Assembly (NCBI RefSeq): GCF_015624485.1
Contig: NZ_CP061378.1
Span: 4,960,001-5,024,000 of the forward strand
Source of the DNA: Bradyrhizobium genosp. L
GTDB taxonomy: Bacteria; Pseudomonadota; Alphaproteobacteria; Rhizobiales; Xanthobacteraceae
Direction of reading: 5' to 3'
DNA: 64,000 nucleotides
The position numbers and the translations under genes were made by a program. Below are positions 25,736 to 38,311 of the stretch, piece after piece; positions within the stretch are counted from its first letter, which is position 1; each line of letters opens with the position of its first letter. Below the pieces are notes generated by a model. The model saw nothing but the letters and a program-made list of their open reading frames with translations, made no database searches and had not been told where the DNA came from.

Positions 25736-28411
25736 TCAGGCGTTGGCCATCGCCTGTTCGATCGCGGTCAATGCCGCGTCGGCCTTGGCGCCATCGGGAC
25801 CGCCGGCCTGCGCCATGTCGGCCCGGCCGCCGCCGCCCTTGCCGCCGAGCGCTTCGGAGCCCTTGCGCACCAGCTCGACCGCGTTGAAGCGCGAGGTGAG
25901 ATCGGCGGTGACGCCGACCACGATGCCGGCCTTGCCGTCCTCGGTGACGCCGACGATCGCAACCACGCCGGAGCCGATCTGCTTCTTGCCGTCGTCAACA
26001 AGACTCTTCAGGTCCTTGGTCTCGACGCCCTCGACCGCGCGGGCCAGCAGCTTGACGTCGCCGACCTCGCGGACGGCCGAGGCTGCGCCGTTCGATCCAC
26101 CGCCACCGCCGCCCATCGCGAGCTTCTTGCGGGCGTCCGACAAATCGCGTTCGAGCTTCTTGCGCTCATCGAGCAGCGTGGTGATGCGGGCCGGCACGTC
26201 CTCGACCGTGGTGCGCAGCTCGGCCGCCGCGGTCTTGGCCAGCGCCATGGTGTCGTTGGCGTGCTTGCGGGCATAGCGGCCGGTCAGCGCCTCGATGCGG
26301 CGCACGCCGGAGGCGACCGCGCCTTCGCCCGTCACCGAGATCAGGCCGATGTCGCCAGTGCGCCGGACATGGGTACCGCCGCACAATTCGACCGACCAGC
26401 CCAGCGCGTTCTGGCCGTGCTCGCGGTCGGCGTTGCCCATCGAAACCACGCGGACCTCGTCGCCATATTTTTCGCCGAACAGCGCGCGGGCGCCGGCCTC
26501 ACGCGCGTCGTCAACGCCCATGATGCGGGTCGAGACCTCGGCATTTTCGAGCACGACGTCGTTGGCGATGTCCTCGATGCGGGCGAGCTCTTCCGGCGTG
26601 ATCGGCTTCGGATGCACGAAGTCGAAGCGCAGCCGATCGGGCGCGACCAGCGAGCCGCGCTGCGCAATGTGGTCGCCGAGCACCTGGCGCAACGCCTCGT
26701 GCAGGATGTGGGTCGCGGAATGATGCGCGCGGATCGACGACCGCCTGGTGTGATCGACCTCGAGTTGCAGCGCGGTGCCGGCCTTCAGCGTGCCCTGTTC
26801 CACGGTGCCCAGATGCACGAAGAGATCGCCGGCCCTCTTCTGCGTGTCGGTGACGCGGAACGTGACGCCCTCACCCGTCAGCACGCCGATGTCGCCGACC
26901 TGGCCGCCGGACTCGCCGTAGAACGGCGTCTGGTTCAACACGATCGCGCCGCTCTCGCCCGCCTTGAGGCTATCGACCTCGGCGCCGTCCTTGACCAGCG
27001 CCGCAACGACGCCTTCCGCGCTCTCGGTCTCATAGCCGAGAAATTCGGTGGCACCGAGCTTCTCGCGCAGCGGAAACCAGACGCTCTCGGTCGCCGCCTC
27101 GCCTGAGCCTGCCCAGGAGGCGCGCGCCTTCTCGCGCTGCCGCTCCATCGCGTCGGTGAACGAGGCCTGATCGACGCTGATGCCGCGCGACTTCAGCGCG
27201 TCCTGCGTCAGATCGAGCGGGAAACCGTAAGTGTCGTAGAGCGTGAAGGCGGTGTCGCCGTCGAACATGTCGCCCTTCTTGAGGCCGGCGCTCTTCTCGT
27301 CGAGGATCGACAGGCCTCGCGCCAGCGTCTTGCGGAAGCGGGTCTCCTCCAGCCGCAGCGTCTCCTCGATCAGCTTCTCGGCGCGCACCAGATCCGGATA
27401 GGCCTGGCCCATCTCGCGGACCAGCGCCCAGACCAGGCGGTGCATCAGCGGCTCATGGGCGCCCAACAGCTGCGCATGGCGCATTGCGCGGCGCATGATC
27501 CGGCGCAGCACGTAGCCGCGGCCCTCGTTGGAGGGCAGCACGCCGTCGGCAATCAGGAAAGCCGACGAGCGCAGATGGTCGGCGATCACCCGGTAGGATG
27601 CGACGTTCTGCTTGCTCGGCCCGTGGCCGAGCGCGGACGAGGCCGCATCGATCAGGTGACGGAACAGGTCGGTCTCGAACACGCTCTCGACGCCCTGCAT
27701 GATGGAGGCCATGCGCTCCAGCCCCATGCCGGTGTCGATCGAGGGACGCGGCAGCGCCACGCGCTCCTCCTTCGTCACCTGCTCGTACTGCATGAACACT
27801 AGGTTCCAGAATTCGAGGAAGCGGTCGCCATCCTCCTCCGGGCTGCCCGGAGGGCCGCCCCAGATGTGCTCGCCGCGGTCGATGAAGATCTCCGAGCACG
27901 GGCCGCACGGGCCGGTGTCGCCCATCGCCCAGAAGTTGTCGGAGGTCGGGATCCGGATGATGCGATCGTCGGTGAAGCCCGCGATCTTCTTCCAGAAGCC
28001 GGCCGCCTCGTCGTCGGTGTGGTAGACGGTGACGAGCAGCTTGTCCTTGTTCAGCCCGAAATCCCTGGTGATCAGGTTCCAGGCAAGCTCGATCGCACGC
28101 TCCTTGAAGTAATCGCCGAACGAGAAGTTGCCGAGCATCTCGAAGAAGGTGAGATGGCGCGCGGTGTAGCCGACATTGTCGAGGTCGTTGTGCTTGCCTC
28201 CGGCGCGCACGCATTTCTGCGAGGTGGTGGCGCGCTGATAGGGCCGCTTCTCGACGCCGGTGAAGACGTTCTTGAACTGCACCATGCCGGCATTGGTGAA
28301 CATCAGGGTCGGGTCGTTGCGCGGCACCAGCGGCGACGAGGAGACGATCTCGTGGCCGTTCTCCTTGAAGAAATTCAGAAAAGTCGACCTGATGTCGTTG
28401 ACGCTGCTCAT
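25736..28411 (-). CDS. alaS: Alanyl-tRNA synthetase
   Basis: Charges tRNA-Ala with alanine and edits mischarged serine or glycine. The 891-residue chain has the class II catalytic core ([38 protein letters not shown]), the tRNA-recognition domain, the editing domain with the zinc motif [11 protein letters not shown] and [11 protein letters not shown], and the C-terminal DHHA1-type domain ending in a Gly-rich [16 protein letters not shown]. The start is placed at the ATG at 28411 (MSSVNDIRS), matching the family; the open frame upstream has no homology. A glycine-rich insertion ([12 protein letters not shown]) lies in the coiled region near residue 770. Confidence 0.98.
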   Translation of the reverse strand: MSSVNDIRSTFLNFFKENGHEIVSSSPLVPRNDPTLMFTNAGMVQFKNVFTGVEKRPYQRATTSQKCVRAGGKHNDLDNVGYTARHLTFFEMLGNFSFGDYFKERAIELAWNLITRDFGLNKDKLLVTVYHTDDEAAGFWKKIAGFTDDRIIRIPTSDNFWAMGDTGPCGPCSEIFIDRGEHIWGGPPGSPEEDGDRFLEFWNLVFMQYEQVTKEERVALPRPSIDTGMGLERMASIMQGVESVFETDLFRHLIDAASSALGHGPSKQNVASYRVIADHLRSSAFLIADGVLPSNEGRGYVLRRIMRRAMRHAQLLGAHEPLMHRLVWALVREMGQAYPDLVRAEKLIEETLRLEETRFRKTLARGLSILDEKSAGLKKGDMFDGDTAFTLYDTYGFPLDLTQDALKSRGISVDQASFTDAMERQREKARASWAGSGEAATESVWFPLREKLGATEFLGYETESAEGVVAALVKDGAEVDSLKAGESGAIVLNQTPFYGESGGQVGDIGVLTGEGVTFRVTDTQKRAGDLFVHLGTVEQGTLKAGTALQLEVDHTRRSSIRAHHSATHILHEALRQVLGDHIAQRGSLVAPDRLRFDFVHPKPITPEELARIEDIANDVVLENAEVSTRIMGVDDAREAGARALFGEKYGDEVRVVSMGNADREHGQNALGWSVELCGGTHVRRTGDIGLISVTGEGAVASGVRRIEALTGRYARKHANDTMALAKTAAAELRTTVEDVPARITTLLDERKKLERDLSDARKKLAMGGGGGGSNGAASAVREVGDVKLLARAVEGVETKDLKSLVDDGKKQIGSGVVAIVGVTEDGKAGIVVGVTADLTSRFNAVELVRKGSEALGGKGGGGRADMAQAGGPDGAKADAALTAIEQAMANA

Positions 28412-28618
28412 GTTCATCCAACCGGAAAAAGGGCCGGTCAGGCGCAATTTCGCGCCCTTTTCCGGCCGAACGCTTTTAGACATTGCGGGCGACGGTGTCC
28501 AGAAACTGTGCAGGCAGATCATGGGCTTGCCGCGACAGCACAAAGCCCGTTGGATAGTAGCGAGAGCTGCGTTGACAGTCCTGGTGGTGCCGTGTTTCTT
28601 ACCATCCTGTTACTAGTC

Positions 28619-28785
28619 ACGTCGGGAGAGACCGGCCTTGCGCCGGCGCCGAAGGAGCAACCGCCCCGGAAACTCTCAGGCAAACGGACCGCGTGACGTC
28701 TGACATCTGGAAAGAGGCGCTGGGGTTCTCCCCTATGCGTCCGCCGACGGGATAATACTCTCAGGCACAGCGACAGATGGGGCTT
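28619..28785 (+). promoter_or_regulatory. Tandem glycine riboswitch
   Basis: Two consecutive aptamers precede gcvT. The first (about 28619-28699) has GGGAGAGACCGG, the GCCGAAGGAGCAA internal loop and GAAACTCTCAGGCAAACGGACCGCGTGACG. The second (about 28700-28785) has the matching CTGGAAAGAGGCGC, CGCCGACGGGATAATACTCTCAGGCACAGCGACAG. These are the conserved cores of the glycine riboswitch, normally an ON switch for glycine cleavage genes. The 56 bases between aptamer 2 and the gcvT start contain a GC-rich hairpin (GGTCCCCGG...CGAGGGCC) likely to form the expression platform. The remaining part of the alaS-gcvT gap (28412-28618) is presumably the divergent promoter region. Confidence 0.95.
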
Positions 28786-28841
28786 TCTGCAGGTTTCCTG
28801 GGGGAAATAGGTCCCCGGCGGGAACCCGCGAGGGCCTCTGG

Positions 28842-29987
28842 ATGCTTGCGCGCGAAAACTCCCCGCTGAAACAGACCCCGCTGCATGCGCTGCACTTGGC
28901 GCGCGGCGCCAGGATGGTGCCATTCGCCGGCTATGACATGCCGGTGCAATACACGGCTGGCGTGCTGAAAGAACACCTGCACACCCGCAAGGACGCCGGA
29001 CTGTTCGACGTCTCGCATATGGGCCAGCTCGTGCTGAAGCCGAAGTCCGGCAAGGTCGCCGACGCGGCGCTCGCGCTGGAAAAACTGGTGCCGCAAGACG
29101 TTCTCGGCATCGCCCCGGGACGGCAGCGTTACGCGCAATTCACCAATGCTGACGGCGGCCTGCTCGACGACCTCATGGTCGCGAATTTCGGAGACCATTT
29201 GTTCCTGGTGGTCAACGCCGCCTGCAAGGATGAAGACGAGGCACATCTGCGCGCGCAGCTCTCCGATACCTGCGACATCGTTTCGCTGGCCGACCGCGCG
29301 CTGATCGCGCTGCAGGGACCGAAGGCTGAATCGGCGCTGGCGAAACTTTGTGCAGATGTCAGTTCGATGAAATTCATGGATTCCGGCCCGCGCCGCATCG
29401 GCGATATCGACTGCTTCGTCTCGCGCTCCGGCTATACCGGCGAGGACGGCTTTGAGATTTCCGTCCCGGCCGACAAGGCGGCAGCCCTGGTCAGCACCCT
29501 CCTCGACAATCCGGACGTGCTGCCGATCGGGCTCGGCGCCCGCGACAGCCTGCGGCTCGAAGCCGGACTCTGCCTCTACGGCCACGACATCGACACCACG
29601 ACGACGCCGGTCGAAGGCGCGCTGGAATGGTCGGTGCAAAAAGTCCGCCGCGACGGTGGCGTCCGCGCCGGCGGCTTTCCGGGAGCCGACAAGATCCTCG
29701 CCCAGTTCGCGCAAGGCGCGTCGCGCCGCCGCGTGGGCCTGAAGCCAGAAGGCCGCGCGCCGGTGCGCGAGGGCGCAGTCCTGTTTGCCGATCCGACCTC
29801 GACCGAACCGATCGGAAAAGTGACCTCGGGCGGCTTCGGCCCGAGCCTCAATGCGCCGGTGGCGATGGGCTATCTGCCCAACTGGTTGACTGCCATCGGC
29901 ACCACCGTTTTTGCCGAGGTGCGCGGCCAGCGGCTGCCGCTGAAGGTCGCCGCCACGCCGTTCGTTCCCAACACCTACAAACGCTAA
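28842..29987 (+). CDS. gcvT: Aminomethyltransferase, glycine cleavage T-protein
   Basis: Transfers the methylene group from aminomethyl-lipoyl H-protein to tetrahydrofolate, releasing ammonia. The 381-residue sequence has the GcvT features [26 protein letters not shown], the catalytic-aspartate segment [22 protein letters not shown] and the C-terminal beta-barrel domain ([13 protein letters not shown]). First gene of gcvTHP, under the glycine riboswitch. Confidence 0.98.
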   Translation: MLARENSPLKQTPLHALHLARGARMVPFAGYDMPVQYTAGVLKEHLHTRKDAGLFDVSHMGQLVLKPKSGKVADAALALEKLVPQDVLGIAPGRQRYAQFTNADGGLLDDLMVANFGDHLFLVVNAACKDEDEAHLRAQLSDTCDIVSLADRALIALQGPKAESALAKLCADVSSMKFMDSGPRRIGDIDCFVSRSGYTGEDGFEISVPADKAAALVSTLLDNPDVLPIGLGARDSLRLEAGLCLYGHDIDTTTTPVEGALEWSVQKVRRDGGVRAGGFPGADKILAQFAQGASRRRVGLKPEGRAPVREGAVLFADPTSTEPIGKVTSGGFGPSLNAPVAMGYLPNWLTAIGTTVFAEVRGQRLPLKVAATPFVPNTYKR

Positions 29988-30003
29988 ACGCCAGAGGTTT
30001 TCC

Positions 30004-30369
30004 ATGACGACGCTGTACACGTCCGACCACGAGTGGCTCCATATCGAAGGCGACGTCGCCACCATCGGCATCACCGATTACGCGCAGTCGCAGCTCGGCG
30101 ACGTCGTGTTCGTCGAACTGCCCAAGGTCGGCCGCAGCCTGAAGAAGGCCGAAGCTGCCGCCGTCGTCGAGTCCGTCAAGGCGGCCTCCGACGTCTATGC
30201 GCCGATCACCGGAGAGGTGGTCGAGGTGAACGAGGACCTCGCAGCCGAGCCCGCGCTGGTCAATTCGGATGCCGCCGGCAAGGCCTGGTTCTTCAAGCTG
30301 AAGATTGCAGACAAGAGCGAGCTCGGCGGCCTGATGGATGAAGCCGCCTACGCCGCGCACATCGCCTGA
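30004..30369 (+). CDS. gcvH: Glycine cleavage H-protein
   Basis: Lipoyl-carrying shuttle protein of 121 residues, the usual size. The lipoylated lysine is K59 in [14 protein letters not shown], and the N-terminus [20 protein letters not shown] is canonical. It lies 17 bases after gcvT and ten bases before gcvP, with AGAGG upstream of its ATG. Confidence 0.98.
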   Translation: MTTLYTSDHEWLHIEGDVATIGITDYAQSQLGDVVFVELPKVGRSLKKAEAAAVVESVKAASDVYAPITGEVVEVNEDLAAEPALVNSDAAGKAWFFKLKIADKSELGGLMDEAAYAAHIA

Positions 30370-30378
30370 GGTGTTCCC

Positions 30379-33252
<2,874 letters not shown>

Positions 33253-33259
33253 CGCTCTC

Positions 33260-33344
33260 GTAGGATGGGTGGAGCGCAGCGATACCCATCATCTCGCCAC
33301 GCGCACAAAAGTCGATGGGTATCGCTGCGCTCCACCCATCCTAC
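33260..33344. repeat. Dispersed palindromic repeat, GTAGGATGGGTGGAGCG type
   Basis: Two 31-base arms (33260-33290 and 33314-33344) are exact reverse complements with a 23-base loop. The first arm begins GTAGGATGGGTGGAGCGCAG. A related element is at 52583-52669. It sits between gcvP and the thioesterase gene and is a likely terminator or mRNA-stabilising structure. Confidence 0.9.
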
Positions 33345-33385
33345 AGACTACGGTCTGCTATCGTAAGACCGCGGCAGGAGGTGAC

Positions 33386-33823
33386 ATGCGCGAGGCGTTC
33401 TGGTTTCACTTCCCGTTTCGCGTCCGCTATTCCGAGGTCGACGCGCAGGCCGTGGTGTTCAACGCCCACTATCTGACCTACTTCGACACGGCGATCACCG
33501 AATATTTCCGCGCCGTCGGCTATGACTATCTCGGCGAGGTCGCGCGATCAGGCATCGACTTCCACACGGTGAAGTCGGTCGTCGAATACAAGGCGCCGAT
33601 CCGGTTCGACGAGGACATCGACGTCTGCGTCCGCGTCGCAAAGATCGGCCGCTCCTCGATCACACTGGCACTCGCGATCTTCGCCACGGGCTCGGACGAC
33701 CTCCGCGCCACCGGCGAGATCATCTGGGTCGCGACCGACCAGACGACGCATCAATCGGTCGCGGTGACGGAGGAATTGCGGGCACTGATTGCTGGCCGGG
33801 AGAAGGCGCTGGCGCAGGGGTAA
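33386..33823 (+). CDS. Acyl-CoA thioesterase, YbgC/FadM-like hotdog protein
   Basis: A 145-residue 4-hydroxybenzoyl-CoA thioesterase-type protein. The start at 33386 has an excellent CAGGAGGTGAC ribosome-binding site; the open frame upstream only reads through the palindrome. The family motif is RVRYSEVDAQAVVFNAHYLTYFDTA, in which the aspartate of EVDAQ is the catalytic position. Substrate chain length is not readable. It is a single gene between gcvP and a minus-strand unit. Confidence 0.92.
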   Translation: MREAFWFHFPFRVRYSEVDAQAVVFNAHYLTYFDTAITEYFRAVGYDYLGEVARSGIDFHTVKSVVEYKAPIRFDEDIDVCVRVAKIGRSSITLALAIFATGSDDLRATGEIIWVATDQTTHQSVAVTEELRALIAGREKALAQG

Positions 33824-33858
33824 GGCTTGCTCGCGCGCGGCTGGTCAGCTCATGGACT

Positions 33859-34014
33859 TCACTCGGCATCCTTTGGCGTTGCCGGTTTCTCCGGGAGCAC
33901 ATCCCAATGCATCGTGAAAATGACGAGCATGGAGACGAGCAGAAACAGCGCAAAGATCATCAGGATTGAATATTTGCGCGTGCGCGTTGCCCGCCCGGTC
34001 TGAACAAGAAACAT
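33859..34014 (-). CDS. Small single-pass membrane protein, 51 residues
   Basis: A short open frame reading MFLVQTGRATRTRKYSILMI at its N-terminus, then a hydrophobic helix (LMIFALFLLVSMLVIF, about residues 18-33) and a polar tail ending PEKPATPKDAE. The basic N-terminus and acidic tail suggest N-in orientation. It starts 30 bases downstream of the DUF1835 gene on the same strand and has a GGGGCAGG site before its ATG. The typical membrane-protein composition favours a real gene; function unknown. Confidence 0.6.
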   Translation of the reverse strand: MFLVQTGRATRTRKYSILMIFALFLLVSMLVIFTMHWDVLPEKPATPKDAE

Positions 34015-34044
34015 CGCCTGCCCCGCTTCGTTTCTGTGCCGGCG

Positions 34045-35019
34045 CTACGGTCCCGTGAGCGTGAGATCGGAACGCCAGAGATTGTCGTTGGTGAGATGCG
34101 TGCAGCCCCACCAGCGATCGATTGGGTTGTGACGCGAGAAGTCTTCCTTGTGCGCCAGCACTGCCTTGCCGAATTCTGTGACTGACAGGCGGCTGCGCTG
34201 ATAGGCAGCAAGGCGGTCTCGCAGATTCCCATGGTCGATGACGCGCAACTCATCGTCCAATCCCGATATCGCCGGTCTCGGACCGTGTGCGAGCCCTTCG
34301 AGCAGGGTGCCGATTTCCCAGTCGTTGAACACATCGCATTGCCGGAAACCGCGAAGGTAGAACAGCACGTTCGTGCCCATGAACCCTGCCCCGATCAGCT
34401 CGAGCAGGCGCATTTCGGTCGCGCCCAGTCCCGACGACGCCCAGGGAAGCTCCTGAAGCAGGTCGAGCAGAGCCGGCCGCAGCAAGGGAAACGCGCTCAG
34501 GTCACGCTGGAGCACGTCAAAGCAGGCCTCGGGTGTCGAGGTGCCATACGCCCGCCAGACCTCGCTTGCGGCCGCGACATGCGCCGGTCGGACGTTGACA
34601 AGAGGCACCTCCTTCCATCCGGACCACGTCGGTTCGACGGTGATCAGATGGAAGCCGACCAGGCGCAATTCGAGCTTGGCCATCGTCTCCGAATGAGACC
34701 GAACATAATCGAGCAGGCAAGCCAGTTGCAATTGATCGTTCGGCTCGGGATCGAACCACAGTTCGATGCGATCGAACGATTCGCAATATTCGATGAAGGT
34801 AAGATGCTTCACGGCATCGCGGTCCCGCCGCCGGAGCAGCCAGTCGGACCAGTGATCGCCCGGGTCCTGGTCCAGCCGCACGCCGAAATAAGCATCGAGC
34901 TTCTGCGGCAACGGTAACGGCCCCCAGACGAACCGAAACCTAAACGACAGGACGCTCTCAGCCAGCCCCGCGCGCTCCAGGTCGGTACCGGACGAACCTG
35001 TCAAAATCAAACGCTTCAT
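34045..35019 (-). CDS. DUF1835 domain-containing protein
   Basis: A 324-residue protein matching the DUF1835 architecture: an N-terminal beta-alpha domain (LILTGSSGTDLERAGLAESV; VLSFRFRFVWGPLPLP), a central segment RIELWFDPEPNDQLQLACLLDYV and a helical C-terminal half ending in IDRWWGCTHLTNDNLWRSD, which are the landmarks of the family. The ATG at 35019 fits the family start better than a GTG at 35031. Function is unknown. It lies downstream of recA on the same strand, 105 bases away. Confidence 0.82.
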   Translation of the reverse strand: MKRLILTGSSGTDLERAGLAESVLSFRFRFVWGPLPLPQKLDAYFGVRLDQDPGDHWSDWLLRRRDRDAVKHLTFIEYCESFDRIELWFDPEPNDQLQLACLLDYVRSHSETMAKLELRLVGFHLITVEPTWSGWKEVPLVNVRPAHVAAASEVWRAYGTSTPEACFDVLQRDLSAFPLLRPALLDLLQELPWASSGLGATEMRLLELIGAGFMGTNVLFYLRGFRQCDVFNDWEIGTLLEGLAHGPRPAISGLDDELRVIDHGNLRDRLAAYQRSRLSVTEFGKAVLAHKEDFSRHNPIDRWWGCTHLTNDNLWRSDLTLTGP

Positions 35020-35123
35020 CGACTCGCTCACTCAACATCATCAAGCGAAACGGGCACTGAGAACGTCGGCAACTCAACGTCCTCAGCGCCCGCTTGCAGC
35101 GACATCGTATCGGCCGCGAGGGC

Positions 35124-36212
<1,089 letters not shown>

Positions 36213-37092
36213 TGGGATGTGCTCCTTATGGCGGGGATTCGCTAGCGGGACAAACGGGTGACGAAGGCCGGATCGTATGCGTTGTTAATTGGGAACGATG
36301 TACCATGTTTGTTCTATGTTCGCAATATGTTCTTTCCAACAGGTAAATCCCGTTCACGATAAAGGCCGCCTAAGCCGTGGCCGGCGAAGTCGAATCCCGG
36401 CGCTGCTCGCGTCCAATTAAGTCAGTCGTAACCGTGCCTTACTACGTTCTCAGTAGGACTACCGAAGCGGCCGGCGCGATGTTCTCCTGGAATGGATCGA
36501 CGCCGAAATTGCCGTGGGCTTCGTCGTCCCTGATGGGGTGATCAAAGCCGTGCGCGGGATGACAAGAGTATCGCGATCGCGCCCCGATGCGCCGCTCGCC
36601 TTCGGCCTCGGCATCCGAATCGCATCGGCGCTTGTCGCCTGATGCCGCCGATGCCGATGATCATTCAGCGCACCCATGCGTCCGTAGTTCTCCGGGCCAG
36701 AACAAAGTTCCGGGCTTGCGGATGGACGTCACCCCCGCTCGGCCTTCTTTCGCGAAATCAGGCAGTTAGAAATAGTTTTCAAGTACGGCCGGCGCTTCCC
36801 TGCAAGGGTTCGGCTCCATCCGCATACGACCTTGGTCCCTCTCCTGAGCCCCAAAAAAATTCGTAACCTTCCGCGGAAGAGCTAAGTTCCATCGGTGTTC
36901 CCTTAGCAATGACCGATGCTGCAAGGCCGATCGCGCCCTGGCAGTCCGCCGCGAACCGCGATCAGGGTTCACAATAAACTGAGGCCCGAACAGCGGGCAG
37001 CATCATATTAGCGTTTGACGTGTTTTAATTATTGATACAACTTTTGGTTTAAAATTCGACTATCGGTTCGAGTCGCCGCGGGGCCTCGATCA
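36213..37092. other. Gene-poor gap upstream of recA
   Basis: Besides the recA promoter, about 750 bases hold no convincing coding sequence. Short open frames are present but have no ribosome-binding site and unlikely composition. The right end (36990-37070) is AT-rich and probably contains the promoter of the small gene that follows. A degenerate GAAC-aaa-GTTC palindrome occurs near 36700. Confidence 0.5.
36297..36332 (-). promoter_or_regulatory. recA promoter with alphaproteobacterial SOS (LexA) box
   Basis: GTTCGCAATATGTTC at 36318-36332 is an exact GTTC-N7-GTTC alphaproteobacterial LexA site. On the minus strand, TTGCGA (36320-36325) and TACATC (36297-36302) are separated by exactly 17 bases and fit a sigma-70 promoter, so LexA would cover the -35 element. 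A second GTTC lies three bases outside (36311-36314). The arrangement predicts LexA repression of recA. Confidence 0.9.
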
Positions 37093-37281
37093 ATGATCCA
37101 CAAGGGCATCGAATTCAGCGTCACCGAGATCGTGGCCGGCGTCTGGCAATGGCGCTTCCAGATCGGAACGCGCGTCTACACGGGCAGGACCGAGGCCAAG
37201 CTCGATCTTTTGGCGATCCGAAGGGTGCAATTGAAGATCAACCGCGAGCTGAAACGGCTTGGTCAGGGCCGGAACGACTGA
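37093..37281 (+). CDS. Small conserved-type hypothetical protein, 62 residues
   Basis: A 62-residue soluble protein, MIHKGIEFSVTEIVAGVWQW at the start, with an amphipathic helical second half (RRVQLKINRELKRLG). The pattern of aromatic residues (WQWRFQIGTRVYTG) suggests a small beta domain followed by a helix. GGGGCC upstream is a weak ribosome-binding site, but an AT-rich promoter-like region precedes it. No function can be given. Confidence 0.6.
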   Translation: MIHKGIEFSVTEIVAGVWQWRFQIGTRVYTGRTEAKLDLLAIRRVQLKINRELKRLGQGRND

Positions 37282-37332
37282 CGCCCGGATCCGGACGAAC
37301 TGCGACACCGCATTTGCGTCCTCGTCCCGCTT

Positions 37333-37563
37333 TCAGTCCGCGGTGGCCAGCCGCCGCATCGTAAATTCGATGTCGCCGCCGGGCAGTTCGCGCCAGCTCT
37401 CCACTGCGCTCATATAAGCGGCCTTCGGATAGCGGCTAAGGAACGCGCGGGCCCGTGTGCGAGCCTGGTCACGCGGCAGTGTAAAGGTCTCGCGCAGATA
37501 GCCGTCACCGGCCTTCCGCCGAGCGGCCATCCGGCTGGCAAGATCGCGCGGCCGAGACACCAT
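37333..37563 (-). CDS. Small hypothetical protein, 76 residues
   Basis: Basic protein with a likely start at ATG 37563 (MVSRPRDLASRMAARRKAGD) rather than the TTG at 37572; GGAG lies upstream. The C-terminal half (RYPKAAYMSAVESWRELPGG then IEFTMRRLA) looks like a compact conserved domain. Codon use is GC-rich like its neighbours. Function unknown. Confidence 0.6.
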   Translation of the reverse strand: MVSRPRDLASRMAARRKAGDGYLRETFTLPRDQARTRARAFLSRYPKAAYMSAVESWRELPGGDIEFTMRRLATAD

Positions 37564-37647
37564 CTGTCGCAACTCCGGACCAACTGACGACGCCCTCCAA
37601 TATAGGGCCGATGTCGGCGGAATCCGAGTCCGCAGCGATGTGAGCGG

Positions 37648-37935
37648 CTACTGGCTTTGCTGGGCGGTGCTGCCAGTCTTGGTCTTCGGCTTGGCGGAGG
37701 GATGGGCCGCCTGTTTGGGCGGATCGCTGCGCACCGCCCCCCAGGGGTCGGACGACGTCTTGGCGTCTGGAATCTTGCGCAGCGAATCCTTGTAGGCCTT
37801 GTCGTTGACCGCGTCCTGGTCCTTCTGCTCCTGGGTCTTGCTCTGGACCTCGGGCATCAGGTTGATGTTGGGCATCTGCGCATAGGCCGGCGCCGACAGC
37901 AGCGCCGCAACCGCAACCGCGCATAAAACTCTCAT
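37648..37935 (-). CDS. Small secreted DPWG-motif protein
   Basis: A 95-residue exported protein: signal peptide MRVLCAVAVAALLSAPAYA, then a short polar mature chain with DKAYKDSLRKIPDAKTSSDP followed by WG and a Lys/Pro/Ser-rich tail. The segment KAYK-x2-L-x2-IP-x2-K-x3-DPWG recurs in the protein encoded at 44484-44723, so the two are paralogues. GGGAG precedes the ATG. Function unknown. Confidence 0.8.
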   Translation of the reverse strand: MRVLCAVAVAALLSAPAYAQMPNINLMPEVQSKTQEQKDQDAVNDKAYKDSLRKIPDAKTSSDPWGAVRSDPPKQAAHPSAKPKTKTGSTAQQSQ

Positions 37936-38007
37936 GAGAAGGCTCCCTTGTCTTTGGTCAGGGGTATATCACCGCCGAGCGCGCCTGCCCTAGGCCCCGT
38001 CATGTTT

Positions 38008-38139
38008 CTAGAGATTGTCCGACTTGCAGGATTTCGGCGAGTGCATCCAGTCGTCCCAGATCGGGCCGCACCTGGTGCAGCCGCTGAGTGCAAGCCCGAT
38101 CGCAATCACGCTGCCGAGCATCAGAAGTCTGCGAAACAT
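38008..38139 (-). CDS. Small lipoprotein, 43 residues
   Basis: Starts MFRRLLMLGSVIAIGLALSG with the lipobox LSGC (cleavage before C21), leaving a 23-residue mature lipoprotein TRCGPIWDDWMHSPKSCKSD with two further cysteines that could pair. A GAGGGGATGG stretch lies upstream. Much shorter than typical lipoproteins, yet the signal peptide, lipobox and ribosome-binding site together make it convincing. Confidence 0.72.
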   Translation of the reverse strand: MFRRLLMLGSVIAIGLALSGCTRCGPIWDDWMHSPKSCKSDNL

Positions 38140-38311
38140 GAGCGGCCCATCCCCTCGCGCATATCCCCGTGCACGTCCCCTTGGCGAGCGTGCGATAAAG
38201 CCCCAAAACTGGGGCATTTTCAAGCCGGCGACCCACCGCGGGCCGGGGTGAATTGACCCTGCATGACGGCAAATTACAGTGCGAAACAAAGGGACATAAG
38301 GAATCGACGGC

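Noticed and set aside
25154..27106. A 650-codon plus-strand open frame opposite the channel and alaS genes.
   Set aside because: It is an antisense shadow in GC-rich coding DNA with no ribosome-binding site or domain; the minus-strand genes are certain.
36459..36677. Short open frames in the gap upstream of recA.
   Set aside because: No ribosome-binding site, no plausible composition and no continuity with neighbouring genes.
37060..37085. A GGTTCGAGTC sequence that looks like the T-arm of a tRNA.
   Set aside because: The five bases before and after the TTCGAGT loop do not pair and no acceptor stem, D-arm or anticodon arm fits.
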